This document shows positions 14,545 to 22,935 of a stretch of DNA of 22,998 bases, piece after piece. The stretch is taken from the NCBI GenBank assembly GCA_031279575.1, contig JAITIG010000215.1, positions 1-22,998 on the forward strand, given 5' to 3'. The DNA is from Bifidobacteriaceae bacterium. GTDB lineage: Bacteria; Actinomycetota; Actinomycetes; Actinomycetales; WQXJ01. Position 1 is the first letter of the stretch, and each line of letters opens with the position of its first letter. A program made the position numbers and the translations under genes. Under the pieces are notes generated by a model. It was given only the letters and a program-made list of their open reading frames with translations, made no database searches and was not told where the DNA came from.

Positions 14545-17500
14545 CAGGCGTCCTCCCGCTCCCCCGGGGCCCGGCGCACCGGCAGCGCCACCAGCGCGGC
14601 CAGCGCCAGGACCGCGATTTGGATGGCGCCGAGCCCCCGCTCCGCCTGGTGCCAGATCACCAGGTGGCCGCCCGCGGCGCCGGTTTGGAAGACCTGGGCC
14701 CAGGTTTGCCCGCCGCTGGCGGCCAGTTCCACCCCGTCCAGGGTGGCCCGCCAGCCCGGGTCCGCCCTTTCAGCTAGCACGATGTCGCGCTGCCCGCCCC
14801 CAGCCGGCAGCTCGGTGGCGATCCGCCCGCCGGGGCCGCTGGGCAGGGCGGTGGCGACGGCGCCGTCCACCACGTGGAGGCGGGCGGCGGCGTCGACCTG
14901 GCGGCCGTCGATCTCCAAACCTTCGGGGACCACCTGCCACACCACCCGCTGGTCGGATTCGCTGGCGCGGGCCAAGCCGGGGGTGGCGTCCAGCGCGGCC
15001 GTCAATTCCAAGTCGGCGGCGGCGGCTTGGACGTAGCCGATCCCGGAGCCGGCCAGGTCGAGCGCGGCGGCGCCGGGGCTGCGCGCCACAATGCCCGCGG
15101 CCGCCTGGTTGATGGCCCGCTCGGCCAGGTCGGGGGCGCCGGGGCTGCCCGGCAGGCCGGCCAGGTCGCGCGCCCCGGCCAGGCCCAAGGGGTCGGCCAA
15201 CTGGCGCCCGGCGCCTCGCACCACATCCCACACCACGGCCCACCGCCCGGCCGCGGGGCCCTCGACCAGGGCCAAGCTGAGGGTGTAGACGCCGCGCGCG
15301 CCGCTGGCCGCCTCCAGCGCGATGGGCGGCACGGCCACCGCCTGGGAGCGGTGGACCTCCGGCTGGGTCGCCCGCAGCCAGACGGCGTGGGCCGCGCCGA
15401 GGATGGGCCCGGCCAGCAGCGCGGCCAAGCCAACCCCCGCCGCCGCCAGCCGCCGGCCGCGCCCAGGCCCCCGCCGGGCGGGCGCGGCGGGGGCGGCCGG
15501 GGCTGGCGCGCCCGCCTCAAGCTGCGCCACCGGGTCGCCCACCAGGCCGGTCAGGCCCACCGCCGCGGCCATCAGCAGCCCGGCCAGGACCAGGCTGGCG
15601 GGCCCGCCGCTCCACGGGTAGACCGGCTCGAGCCCGCTGTGGCTGGCCGCCACCCGGCCGCAGGCCACCACCGCCGCCGCCCCCAGCAGGGCCAGCCACC
15701 AGCCGAAGCGCGCCGCCCGCCCGGCCCGGCCCAGGCGCGCCAGGCCAATCAACGCCGCCACCACCGCCCCGGCGGCGACCGCCCCGGCCAGCGCCTGGCC
15801 CCAGGCCGCGGGCACAAACTCGGGCCAGACGGGCGCCTCGGACCAGCCCAGCAGCCGCTGCCAGCCGGGCGCCGGGTTGTAGGCCAAGGTGGGGCCTGGG
15901 TCGGCCAGCAGCTGGCGCCAGGCGCCGCCGTTGGCGACGGACCAGATCAGGGGCGCGAACAGGGCCAGGGCAGGCGCGGCCAGCCACACCAGCCGCAGCC
16001 GCCGGCCTCGGCCGGCCACCAGCGCCAAGGCCCCGATGCCGGCCAGCCCCGGCCCCAGCAGCACTGGGCTGCCCGCCGCCACCAGGGCAAAGGCCAGGCC
16101 GCCGGCCCCGGCCGCGGCGGTGGAGCCAGGCTGGGCCAGTTTCAGCCGGGCCGCCCCGCCGGCCCGCGCCCAGGCGCCCTGGGCGGGGCCAAGCACGGCC
16201 GGGCGCACATCCAAGCGGTTGGCGCCGATGGCCCGGGCCGCCCCCAGCAGCGCCCAGGGCAGGGCGGCGTGCGCCACCGCGGCGCCAAGGCGGCCTTGGG
16301 CCAGCGCCGTCCACAACGGCGGCGCCGCCAGGTAGGCCAAGGCCGCCCAGGCGCGCACCCAAACCGACCGGGAGGCCGCCCCCGCCGCGCCCCAGGCGCC
16401 CGCGGCGGCCAGCAGGGGCGCGCCAATCAGCAGCGCTTTGACGCCCAGCGCGCCATCGCCCAACGCGGCCAGGGTGGCAACCGCCAGCACGGCCGCGAAC
16501 GGGTCGCCCGGGCCGGGCTGCCCCAGGCCCACCTGCTGCCAGCCGCCCGCCGCCCGGCGCGCCAGGTCCCAGGGCGACAGGTCTTGGAAGCCGAGCGCCC
16601 CGCCCACCACCGCCCCGGGCCCAACCAGCCGGTACAGCGCCGCGCCCACCACCGCCGCCGCCACCGCGGCCACGGCCGCCGCCATGCGCCGGCGCTGGGC
16701 GGCCAGGGCCCGCAGCTCGGCCGCCTCGATCTCGGTTGGCGAGAGGGCTTGGCGGCGCCGCTCGGCCTGGGTCAGGCGCCGGTCGCGCCGCCCGGCCCGC
16801 GCTTCGCGGGCGCTGACCAGCAGCGGGGCCAGCGAGCGGCGCGGCGCGCGGCGGGTGCGCCCGGCCACGTAGCGGGCCCGGGCCAAGGCGTCCGGCCGGG
16901 TCAGCACCGCCAGGGGGGCCGCCAACTCGTCCACCGCCAGGCGGAACTCTTTGGCGGCGATGCGCCACGCAAACCGGCCCAGCCCCACCACCAGCGCCAT
17001 CGCGGCCAGCGGCAGCAGGGCCGGGAACGAGCAGTCCGCCAGCAGGGTGAAAACCCAGGCCCGCCGCCGGGCCCTAAAAGAGCGCCGGGTGGAGGCGGCC
17101 GGGGCCCGCCCGGCCCGGCCCGGCCGGCGCCCCTGGGCCCCGCCCGCCAGCCCGCGGTAGGTCGCCTGCTCGTGCGCCAGGCGGGCGGCGGGCTCCACCA
17201 CCACCCGGTGCCCGGCCAGGCGGGCCCGGCGGCAGAACTCCAGGCCGTCGCGGAACGGGCCCAGGGCTGGGGCCAGCCCGCCCAGGGCGCGCCAGACCTC
17301 GGCCCGGATCGCCATCCCGGCGCTGCCCACCCCGAGCACGTCCTCCAGGGCGTCGAACTGGCCTTGGTCCAACTCGCCATCGTGCCCGTAGGGGACGCGG
17401 CGGCCGAGCGGCGTGGTGGTGACGCCGACTTCCCCGAGCCGCGTCGGGTCGTCGGCGCGCAGCTGCTTGGGTCCCACCACCCCGACCGATGGCGCCAGGT

Positions 17501-17876
17501 CGAGCGCCGCGACCAGGTGCGCCAGGCAGTCGGGCTCCGGGTAGCAGTCGGAGTGCAGCAGCCACAAGACGCCCTCGCAGTCGCGGCCGCGCAGGCCGGC
17601 GGCGACCGCCTGGCCGAAGTTCTTGGCCCGGATGGCGTGGACCAAGCTGAGCTTGTCTTTCGGGATGCCGCACTGGATCGCCATTTCCGCCACCGCCGGG
17701 TCGGCTTTGGGGCCGGCGTCGACCACCACAATGGAATCGGGCGGCACGCTCTGGCCGGCCAACGCCACCAAGGCTTGGGGGAGGTGGAGCGAGCGGCCTT
17801 GGGTGGCGATGACGGCGGTCACCCGGGGGGCGACGCTGGCGAGGGGGAGGCTGCTGATCGGCTCGGCCGGGGTCAA
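14541..17876 (-). CDS. Large GT2-family membrane glycosyltransferase
   Basis: This 1,111-aa protein is predicted to transfer a sugar to an envelope glycan. Residues about 18-265 form a GT-A domain: VTAVIATQGR start, IVVVDAG, and the acidic motif WLLHSDCYPEPD with D110 as the likely nucleotide-sugar/metal ligand, then GVGSAGMAIRAEVW and GLEFCRRARLAGHRVV. About twelve hydrophobic helices follow, then an external region of roughly 220 residues (VYTLSLALVEG, WRATLDGVELAA), one last helix (IQIAVLALAALVALPV) and a short tail. The TTG start at 17876 overlaps the whiB stop as TTGA and has AGGT just upstream; earlier ATG codons in this frame lie inside whiB and are disfavoured. It is coupled to whiB upstream and DUF5719 downstream. 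The donor and acceptor are unknown. Confidence 0.85.
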   Translation of the reverse strand: MTPAEPISSLPLASVAPRVTAVIATQGRSLHLPQALVALAGQSVPPDSIVVVDAGPKADPAVAEMAIQCGIPKDKLSLVHAIRAKNFGQAVAAGLRGRDCEGVLWLLHSDCYPEPDCLAHLVAALDLAPSVGVVGPKQLRADDPTRLGEVGVTTTPLGRRVPYGHDGELDQGQFDALEDVLGVGSAGMAIRAEVWRALGGLAPALGPFRDGLEFCRRARLAGHRVVVEPAARLAHEQATYRGLAGGAQGRRPGRAGRAPAASTRRSFRARRRAWVFTLLADCSFPALLPLAAMALVVGLGRFAWRIAAKEFRLAVDELAAPLAVLTRPDALARARYVAGRTRRAPRRSLAPLLVSAREARAGRRDRRLTQAERRRQALSPTEIEAAELRALAAQRRRMAAAVAAVAAAVVGAALYRLVGPGAVVGGALGFQDLSPWDLARRAAGGWQQVGLGQPGPGDPFAAVLAVATLAALGDGALGVKALLIGAPLLAAAGAWGAAGAASRSVWVRAWAALAYLAAPPLWTALAQGRLGAAVAHAALPWALLGAARAIGANRLDVRPAVLGPAQGAWARAGGAARLKLAQPGSTAAAGAGGLAFALVAAGSPVLLGPGLAGIGALALVAGRGRRLRLVWLAAPALALFAPLIWSVANGGAWRQLLADPGPTLAYNPAPGWQRLLGWSEAPVWPEFVPAAWGQALAGAVAAGAVVAALIGLARLGRAGRAARFGWWLALLGAAAVVACGRVAASHSGLEPVYPWSGGPASLVLAGLLMAAAVGLTGLVGDPVAQLEAGAPAPAAPAAPARRGPGRGRRLAAAGVGLAALLAGPILGAAHAVWLRATQPEVHRSQAVAVPPIALEAASGARGVYTLSLALVEGPAAGRWAVVWDVVRGAGRQLADPLGLAGARDLAGLPGSPGAPDLAERAINQAAAGIVARSPGAAALDLAGSGIGYVQAAAADLELTAALDATPGLARASESDQRVVWQVVPEGLEIDGRQVDAAARLHVVDGAVATALPSGPGGRIATELPAGGGQRDIVLAERADPGWRATLDGVELAASGGQTWAQVFQTGAAGGHLVIWHQAERGLGAIQIAVLALAALVALPVRRAPGEREDAW

Positions 17877-18196
17877 AGCGACCTGCGCTGCTTCAGCCTG
17901 CGCCGCTCGCGTTCGGAGCAGCCGCCCCAGATCCCGAATCGCTCGTCGTTTTCCAGCGCGTAGGCCAGGCACTCGGCCCGCACCTCGCATGAGGCGCAAA
18001 CCATTTTGGCCTCTCTGGTCGAGCCGCCCTTCTCGGGGAAGAACGCCTCAGGGTCGGTTTGGGCGCACAGCGCCCGGCGCTGCCAGGCCAGCGGGCCGGT
18101 CTCGTCTGGCGCGCCGAACAGGTTCAGCACGCCGGCTCGCGGGTCGATCATGCCGGATTCCAACGTCAGGGCGCCCTCCCCTAGCACATTCCACAC
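17873..18196 (-). CDS. whiB2: WhiB-family iron-sulfur transcriptional regulator (WhiB2/WhmD-like)
   Basis: This 107-aa regulator has the four invariant cysteines C44, C67, C70 and C76 (Cx22Cx2Cx5C) that hold a 4Fe-4S cluster. GIWGG at 88-92 is the family turn motif, followed by the basic tail SERERRRLKQRRS for DNA contact. The N-terminus and the genomic position beside manB, DUF3499 and the metallopeptidase-family gene match WhiB2/WhmD, which is needed for septation and cell division in mycobacteria. The GTG start is supported by AGGAG seven bases upstream; a later ATG at residue 16 lacks such support. It shares a four-base overlap with the glycosyltransferase gene, so a cell-cycle regulator and an envelope enzyme are made from one transcript. 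Confidence 0.93.
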   Translation of the reverse strand: MWNVLGEGALTLESGMIDPRAGVLNLFGAPDETGPLAWQRRALCAQTDPEAFFPEKGGSTREAKMVCASCEVRAECLAYALENDERFGIWGGCSERERRRLKQRRSL

Positions 18197-18203
18197 GTTT
18201 CGT

Positions 18204-18208
18204 CTCCT
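18204..18208 (-). promoter_or_regulatory. Ribosome binding site of whiB
   Basis: AGGAG on the minus strand lies seven bases before the GTG at 18196 and decides this start over the ATG at residue 16. Confidence 0.75.
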
Positions 18209-18214
18209 AACACC

Positions 18215-18300
18215 CGCCGGTCATGTCAAAATTGGTTGCGTCAATGTAATTACACCTTTGTCACCCAGCGCAAGTCCACAGCTAGATATTCTCGCTCTGC
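18215..18300 (-). promoter_or_regulatory. whiB upstream control region
   Basis: This AT-rich block contrasts sharply with its surroundings. It holds a perfect ten-base palindrome TGTAATTACA (18245-18254), two TTGAC elements on the minus strand and the motif shared with the pseudokinase upstream region (18225-18240). Candidate -35/-10 pairs exist but none has convincing spacing, so I mark only the region. Confidence 0.45.
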
Positions 18301-18315
18301 GACCCCCGCCGCCCC

Positions 18316-18365
18316 CCGGCGCCGGCCCCGCCGGACCGCCCGGACGGCATCGTCCAAGCGCTTGG
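18316..18365 (-). terminator. GC-rich palindromes after xylB, possible terminator
   Basis: Downstream of the xylB stop lie a 12-base perfect palindrome ccaagcgcttgg (18354-18365), a GGAC/GTCC hairpin (18342-18355) and ccggcgccgg (18316-18325). Any of these could end the xylAB transcript before whiB. No T-run is present, so this is tentative. Confidence 0.3.
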
Positions 18366-18384
18366 GAAGGCTCACCCCGGCCGG

Positions 18385-19860
18385 TCAGCGCTCGGCGACC
18401 AGCTCCCGCGCCGCCGCGTACTGCTCGCGCACCTGCGGCGCTGGCGGGGCCTCGTACACTTTGGCGGCCGGGCGGCGCCAGCGCGGCAGCTCCCCCAGGA
18501 CGAGGCGGGCGGCTTGGCGGGCGGCGCCATCGGCCACGTACTCGCCTGGCGGCGGCACCGCCACCGGCAGGTCGAGCACGCTGGGCGCGATCCGCCGGAA
18601 GGCCTCCGATTGGGCGCCGCCGCCGATCAGCAGGACGCGCCGCGCCGGGATGCCGAGCCGCCTGATCGCGTCCAGGCCGTCCGCCAGCAGGCAGGCCAGC
18701 CCCTCGACCGCCGCCCGCGCCAGGTGGGCCGGGGTCGAGTTGGCCAGCCGCCAGCCGTGCAGGGCGGCGCTGGCCCTGGGCTTGTTCGGGGTCCGCTCCC
18801 CCTCCAGGTAGGGCACCATGACCAGGCCGTCCGCCCCCGCCGGCGCCGCCAGCGCCAACCGCGCCAGTTCCTCGTGGCCCACCGACAAGATGGCCCGCGC
18901 CGCGTCCAACACGCGCGAGCCGTTCAGCGTGCAGGCCAGCGGCAGGTAGGCGCCGTCCGCGTCGGCGAACCCGGCCACCAGCCCGCTCGGATCGGCCGTC
19001 GGCCGGGCGCTGACCGCGCAGACCACGCCGGAGGTCCCCAGCGAGATCGCCACGTCCCCCACGGCCATTTCCAGCCCCAGGGCGGCGGCCGCGTTGTCCC
19101 CCGCCCCCGCCCCGAGCACGATGCCCTCCGGCGTGGTCCCAGCCGCCTCGCCCGGCCCAGCCACCCGCGGCAGCAGCGGGCGCGAGCCAAACGCCAGCTC
19201 CAGCAGGTCGGGCCGGTAGGCCCCGCTGAGAGGCGACCAGTACCCGGTGCCAGAGGCGTCCGAGCGGTCGGTCGCCAAGGCCTCCAAGCCGGGTCCGGGC
19301 GCGCCAGCCGCGCCGTCCCCGCCGGCCGGCCCGTGGCCGGCCAAACGCCAGGTCAGCCAATCGTGGGGCAGCGCCACGGCGGCCACCCGGGCGGCGTTGG
19401 CCGGCTCGCGCTGGGCCAGCCAGCGCAGTTTGGCGATGGTCAGCGAGGCCACCGGCACCGTGCCCACAGCCTCGGCCCAGGCGCGCGCGCCGGCCTGGCG
19501 CGAACCGCCGCCCAGCTCCGCCACCAGGTCTTCGGCCGCCCCGGCCGAGCGCGTGTCGTTCCACAGCAGGGCCGGGCGGACCACCGCGCCGCCCGCGTCG
19601 AGCGCCACCATGCCGTGCTGCTGGCCGCCCACGGCCTGCGCCGCCACGTCTGCCAACCCGCCCGCCGCCCGCGCCGCCGCCTGGTAGGCCTCCCACCAGG
19701 CCTCAGGCGGCACCTCGGCGCCGGGTGGGTGGGGGGCCCGGCCCGAGCGCGCAAGCGCGCCGCTGGCCGCCTCGCGCACCACGATTTTGCAAGACTGGGT
19801 GGAGGTGTCCACCCCCGCCACCAGCGTCGCCGCCCCGCCCGCCGGCGAGCGGCCGCTCAC
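18385..19860 (-). CDS. xylB: Xylulokinase (FGGY family)
   Basis: This 491-aa ATP-dependent kinase phosphorylates D-xylulose to xylulose 5-phosphate, the entry into the pentose phosphate pathway. The FGGY fold is visible as [12 protein letters not shown] near the start, [12 protein letters not shown] with H82 in the sugar-binding strand, [28 protein letters not shown], the catalytic Asp D255 in [19 protein letters not shown], and the ATP-side [13 protein letters not shown] Gly/Ala/Pro-rich insertion of about 20 residues separates the WRL and [10 protein letters not shown] segments. The GTG start overlaps the xylA stop as GTGA; the longer open frame upstream is antisense-like and overlaps xylA. 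Gene order xylA-xylB is the standard operon. Confidence 0.95.
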   Translation of the reverse strand: MSGRSPAGGAATLVAGVDTSTQSCKIVVREAASGALARSGRAPHPPGAEVPPEAWWEAYQAAARAAGGLADVAAQAVGGQQHGMVALDAGGAVVRPALLWNDTRSAGAAEDLVAELGGGSRQAGARAWAEAVGTVPVASLTIAKLRWLAQREPANAARVAAVALPHDWLTWRLAGHGPAGGDGAAGAPGPGLEALATDRSDASGTGYWSPLSGAYRPDLLELAFGSRPLLPRVAGPGEAAGTTPEGIVLGAGAGDNAAAALGLEMAVGDVAISLGTSGVVCAVSARPTADPSGLVAGFADADGAYLPLACTLNGSRVLDAARAILSVGHEELARLALAAPAGADGLVMVPYLEGERTPNKPRASAALHGWRLANSTPAHLARAAVEGLACLLADGLDAIRRLGIPARRVLLIGGGAQSEAFRRIAPSVLDLPVAVPPPGEYVADGAARQAARLVLGELPRWRRPAAKVYEAPPAPQVREQYAAARELVAER

Positions 19861-21044
19861 CTCGCCCCCAGCAGGTGGTCGATGGCGAGTTGGTTCAGGC
19901 GCACAAAGGCGCAGCCGCGCGCGCCCAGCGCCGCCGGGTCCGCCTCTTCGAAGGCGGAGCGATCGGCCAAGAACGCCGCCAGCGACTCGCCCGGGGCCAA
20001 AGTCGGCTGCGCCAGCTCCAGCACTTTGGACTCCTCCAAGGCGGCCTGGACCGCCGGGTCGGCCCGGAAGGCCTGGGCCCGCTCGGCCAGGATTTTGTAC
20101 ATCCGCATGTTGGCGGCGGCCGAATCCCAAACCCCCGCCAGGTCCTCGGTCCGCGACGGCTTGTAGTCGAAGTGCCGCGGCCCCGAATAGACCGGCCCGC
20201 CGCCCGGGAAGCCGTTCTCCAGCAGGTCCACGGTGCCGAAGGCGGACAGCAGGTCGCCGTGGCCAAACACCAGGTCCTGGTCGTATTTGACCGACTTCTG
20301 CCCGTTCAGGTCGATGTGGAGCAGTTTGCCCGCCCACAGCGCCTGGGCAATTCCGGCGGTGTAGTTCAGCACCGCCATCTGCTCGTGGCCCACCTCCGGG
20401 TTCAGCCCCACGATGTCGCCGTGCTCAAGCCGCTCGATGAAGGCCAGGGCGTGCCCCACGGTGGGCAGCAGAATGTCCCCCCTGGGCTCGTTCGGCTTCG
20501 GCTCGAGCGCGATCTTGAGGCTGTAGCCCTGTTCTTTGATGTAGCCGGCCACAGTGTCGATGCCCTCGCGGTAGCGCTCCAGGGCGGCGAAGACGTCTTT
20601 GGCCGAGTCGTATTCCTGGCCTTCGCGCCCGCCCCACATGACGAAGGTCGAGGCCCCCAACTCGGCCGCCAGGTCCACGTTGCGCAGCACTTTGCGCAGG
20701 CCGAAGCGCCGCACCCGGCGGTCGTTGGCGGTCAAGGCGCCGTCTTTGAAGAGCGGGTGGGAGAAGGTGTTGGTGGTCACCATCTCAACCACAATCCCGG
20801 TTTGGGCCAACTCCCGGCTGAACCGCGCCACGATGCCGTCGCGGGTGGCCGCGTCGGCGCCGAACGGCACCAAGTCGTCGTCGTGGAAGGAGATGCCCCA
20901 GGCGCCGAGCTGGTCGAGCTTGCGCACCACCTCGACCGGGTCGATGGGCGGCCTGGTGGCGGCCCCGAACTGGTCTTGCCCGGACCAGTCGACGGTCCAA
21001 AGCCCAAACGAGAAGCGGTCTTCGCGGCTTGGCTGGTAGCTCAT
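19857..21044 (-). CDS. xylA: Xylose isomerase
   Basis: This 395-aa metal-dependent enzyme converts D-xylose to D-xylulose (and glucose to fructose). It is the short, actinobacterial class I form. Catalytic and metal residues fall at the canonical numbers: H54 and D57 in [12 protein letters not shown]181 and K183 in [20 protein letters not shown], and the second metal site in HIDLNGQ and [12 protein letters not shown]. The ATG at 21044 is used because GGGGAG lies about six bases upstream and the homologous N-terminus [18 protein letters not shown] starts there. Expression is probably repressed by the divergent ROK regulator through the operator-like site overlapping the predicted start of transcription, and induced by xylose. 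Confidence 0.97.
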   Translation of the reverse strand: MSYQPSREDRFSFGLWTVDWSGQDQFGAATRPPIDPVEVVRKLDQLGAWGISFHDDDLVPFGADAATRDGIVARFSRELAQTGIVVEMVTTNTFSHPLFKDGALTANDRRVRRFGLRKVLRNVDLAAELGASTFVMWGGREGQEYDSAKDVFAALERYREGIDTVAGYIKEQGYSLKIALEPKPNEPRGDILLPTVGHALAFIERLEHGDIVGLNPEVGHEQMAVLNYTAGIAQALWAGKLLHIDLNGQKSVKYDQDLVFGHGDLLSAFGTVDLLENGFPGGGPVYSGPRHFDYKPSRTEDLAGVWDSAAANMRMYKILAERAQAFRADPAVQAALEESKVLELAQPTLAPGESLAAFLADRSAFEEADPAALGARGCAFVRLNQLAIDHLLGAR

Positions 21045-21073
21045 TGGAAACTCCCCTTCGAGTGAGTCGAACA

Positions 21074-21092
21074 TTTAGTTGACCCGCTAAAC
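21074..21092. promoter_or_regulatory. Operator-like site 1 (ROK/XylR type)
   Basis: TTTAG and CTAAA form a five-base inverted repeat with an eight-base spacer, followed by C. The second half, CCGCTAAAC, recurs in site 2. It overlaps the predicted xylA -10 and transcription start, the right place for repression. Confidence 0.6.
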
Positions 21093-21118
21093 ATATCGCT
21101 GGCGCGCGCCCCGCGCAA
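21090..21118 (-). promoter_or_regulatory. xylA promoter
   Basis: On the minus strand TTGCGC (21118-21113) and TATGTT (21095-21090) are separated by 17 bases. The predicted start falls inside operator-like site 1, about 35-40 bases before the xylA ATG. Confidence 0.5.
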
Positions 21119-21132
21119 GCGCCCAGCCGAAA

Positions 21133-21150
21133 TTTGTTTGTCCGCTAAAC
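21133..21150. promoter_or_regulatory. Operator-like site 2 and likely ROK-gene promoter
   Basis: TTTGTTTGTCCGCTAAAC shares the CCGCTAAAC half with site 1 and carries GTTT/AAAC arms. It overlaps TAAACT (21146-21151), a plausible -10 for the divergent regulator gene, suggesting autoregulation. The two sites are about 58 bp apart, near five to six helical turns. Confidence 0.5.
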
Positions 21151-21183
21151 TAGTCTCCCGTCGCCGCCGAAGGGAACCCGCCG

Positions 21184-22935
21184 ATGCCGTCCACCCCCCG
21201 CCGCCAGCCGCCAGCCGCCGCCGAGCCGCCGCCCCCGCGCCCCGGCCCAGCGCGCACCCCCACGCAGCCCGGCACCGCAACCCAGGCGCCGCCACCCGAC
21301 CCGCCCGCCGCAGCAACCCCGGCCCCGGCCCGGCGCGCGGCCCAAGCCGCCTCCCGAGCGCAGCCCTCGGCTAGGGCTGGAAGCGGCGGTTGGCCGGCCT
21401 GCGCAGGCTCCTGGGGTTTGGCTTGGCCGCCGCTGGCGGCCGGCCGGGCCGATCTTGGCCCGCATCTGCGCAGCGCCAGCCAGGCCTCGCTGCGCAGCCA
21501 CAACCTGCGGCTGGTTTACGGGCTGATCGCCGCCTCGGATGAGCCCGTCTCCCGGGCCCAGCTGGCCGAACGCCTCGGCATGACCCGCGCCACGGCATCG
21601 TCCCTAGTGGACCGCCTGGTGGCGGGCCGCCTGGTGGAGGAGCTGGCGGCCCAGGCCTCGGGGCGGGCGGGCCGCCCCGCCACGCCGGTGCGCCTGGCCC
21701 GGCAAACGGCGGCCGGCCTCGGCTTGGAGATCAACCTCGACTATGTCGGCGCGCGCGCCCTCGACCTGGCCGGCGCGGTCATCACCGAGGCGGTCGAGCC
21801 CCAGGCCCTGGCGGGCAGCGACCCGGCCGCGGCGCTGGCGGCCCTGGCCGTGGTGGCGCGGCGGGTACGGCGGCGCCTGGCCGCCCGGTCGATCCGCCTG
21901 GTGGGCGGGGCTCTGGCGGTGCCAGGCCCGGTCGACCGGGCCACCGGGTACCTGCGCACGGCCCCCAATTTGGGCTGGCGGGACTTGGACTTGGCCCGCG
22001 CCCTGCGGTCGCGCCTGCGCCTAGAGCCGATGGCGATCGACAACGAGGCCACCCTGGCCGCCCGGGCCGAGCTGGCCGCGGCGGGGGACCGGGCGGCCAG
22101 CTTTGTCTACGTCTCGGGCGGGATCGGCATCGGCGCGGGCATCGTCCAAGACGGCGCCCTCTACGCCGGCGCCCACGGCTGGGCCGGCGAACTCGGCCAC
22201 ATCACGGTCGACTCCGCCGGCCCCCCTTGCGCCTGCGGCTCGGGCGGCTGCTTGGAGCAATACGCCGGCCGCGGCGCCATCCTGACCGCCGCCGGCTCGG
22301 GCGGCTGGGGTCACCGCCCCCTCAGCGCCTCCAAGGCCTCCCTCGCCTCCGGGCCTGGCCAGACCGCCCCCGACGCCGCCGGCCCGTCCACCGTTGGCGC
22401 CCCGGGCAGCCCAACCCACGTCGCCGCCGGCCCTCCCCGCCAATCCGCCGCAGACGCCACCGGCGCCAGCGACGGCGGCGCCACCGACAGCCCGGCCGGG
22501 CAAGGCCGCCCCAAAGGCGCCAACCAGGCCGCCAACTGGTCCCGCCTCGGCGGCGAAGCCGCGCCCAGCGCCCAAGTCCCGCCGCCCGGCGCGGAGCCGA
22601 GCCTGCTTGGGTTGGCGAGGCGGGCGCGCCTGGGCGACCGGGCCGCGCTGGGGGCGCTGGAGGCCGCCGGGCGCGCCCTCGGATTGGCGCTCAGCGGCGC
22701 CATCAACTTCATGGATGTGGGCGCGGTGGTGCTGGGCGGCGACTTCGCGGCCCTGGCCCCGCTGCTGGAACCGGCGCTCCGCGCCGAGCTGGCCAAACGG
22801 GTGGTGAGCTGGGGCTGGTCGCCCGCCGACCAAACCATCCGCCCGGCCGTCGGCCCGGCCCTGCCAGCCCTGACCGGCGCCGCCCTCCTGGCCACCGACC
22901 AGGTGGCGGCCAACCCCGAAGCCCACCTCGCCTAA
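21184..22935 (+). CDS. ROK-family transcriptional repressor (XylR-like)
   Basis: This 583-aa regulator has three visible parts. Residues 1-95 are a Pro/Ala-rich tail with no homology I can recognise. Residues 100-160 form a winged helix-turn-helix (SHNLRLVYGLIAAS, SRAQLAERLGMTRATASSLVDRLV). Residues 175-583 form a ROK sugar-kinase-like domain with VPGPVDRATG, IDNEATLAA, SGGIGIGAGIV and the ROK zinc motif H339, C349, C351, C356 in CACGSGGCLE. After this motif, residues about 372-472 are a low-complexity Ser/Ala/Pro/Gly insertion before the fold resumes at LLGLARRARLGD and VVLGGDF. AGGG lies nine bases before the ATG. Divergent position and operator-like sites make xylAB control very likely. 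It is longer than the roughly 400 aa usual for this family. Confidence 0.9.
   Translation: MPSTPRRQPPAAAEPPPPRPGPARTPTQPGTATQAPPPDPPAAATPAPARRAAQAASRAQPSARAGSGGWPACAGSWGLAWPPLAAGRADLGPHLRSASQASLRSHNLRLVYGLIAASDEPVSRAQLAERLGMTRATASSLVDRLVAGRLVEELAAQASGRAGRPATPVRLARQTAAGLGLEINLDYVGARALDLAGAVITEAVEPQALAGSDPAAALAALAVVARRVRRRLAARSIRLVGGALAVPGPVDRATGYLRTAPNLGWRDLDLARALRSRLRLEPMAIDNEATLAARAELAAAGDRAASFVYVSGGIGIGAGIVQDGALYAGAHGWAGELGHITVDSAGPPCACGSGGCLEQYAGRGAILTAAGSGGWGHRPLSASKASLASGPGQTAPDAAGPSTVGAPGSPTHVAAGPPRQSAADATGASDGGATDSPAGQGRPKGANQAANWSRLGGEAAPSAQVPPPGAEPSLLGLARRARLGDRAALGALEAAGRALGLALSGAINFMDVGAVVLGGDFAALAPLLEPALRAELAKRVVSWGWSPADQTIRPAVGPALPALTGAALLATDQVAANPEAHLA
22294..22599 (+). other. 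Low-complexity insertion inside the ROK domain
   Basis: This stretch encodes about 100 residues rich in Ala, Pro, Ser, Gly and Thr between the zinc motif and the next ROK helix. It stays in frame. Its Ser, Thr and Asn content is higher than in the flanking domain. Confidence 0.7.

Noticed and set aside
14874..17963. A 1,029-codon plus-strand open frame opposite the glycosyltransferase
   Set aside because: Its product is dominated by Gln/Arg/Gly/Pro with no hydrophobic pattern or motif; the minus strand encodes a clear GT-A domain and membrane helices.
17877..17999. An ATG-initiated, longer glycosyltransferase inside whiB
   Set aside because: It would overlap most of the WhiB DNA-binding tail, and homology begins after the TTG that overlaps the whiB stop.
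19861..20337. Longer xylulokinase start inside xylA
   Set aside because: The extension is Arg/Gly-rich and overlaps a perfectly conserved xylA; the FGGY domain starts right after the GTG at 19860.
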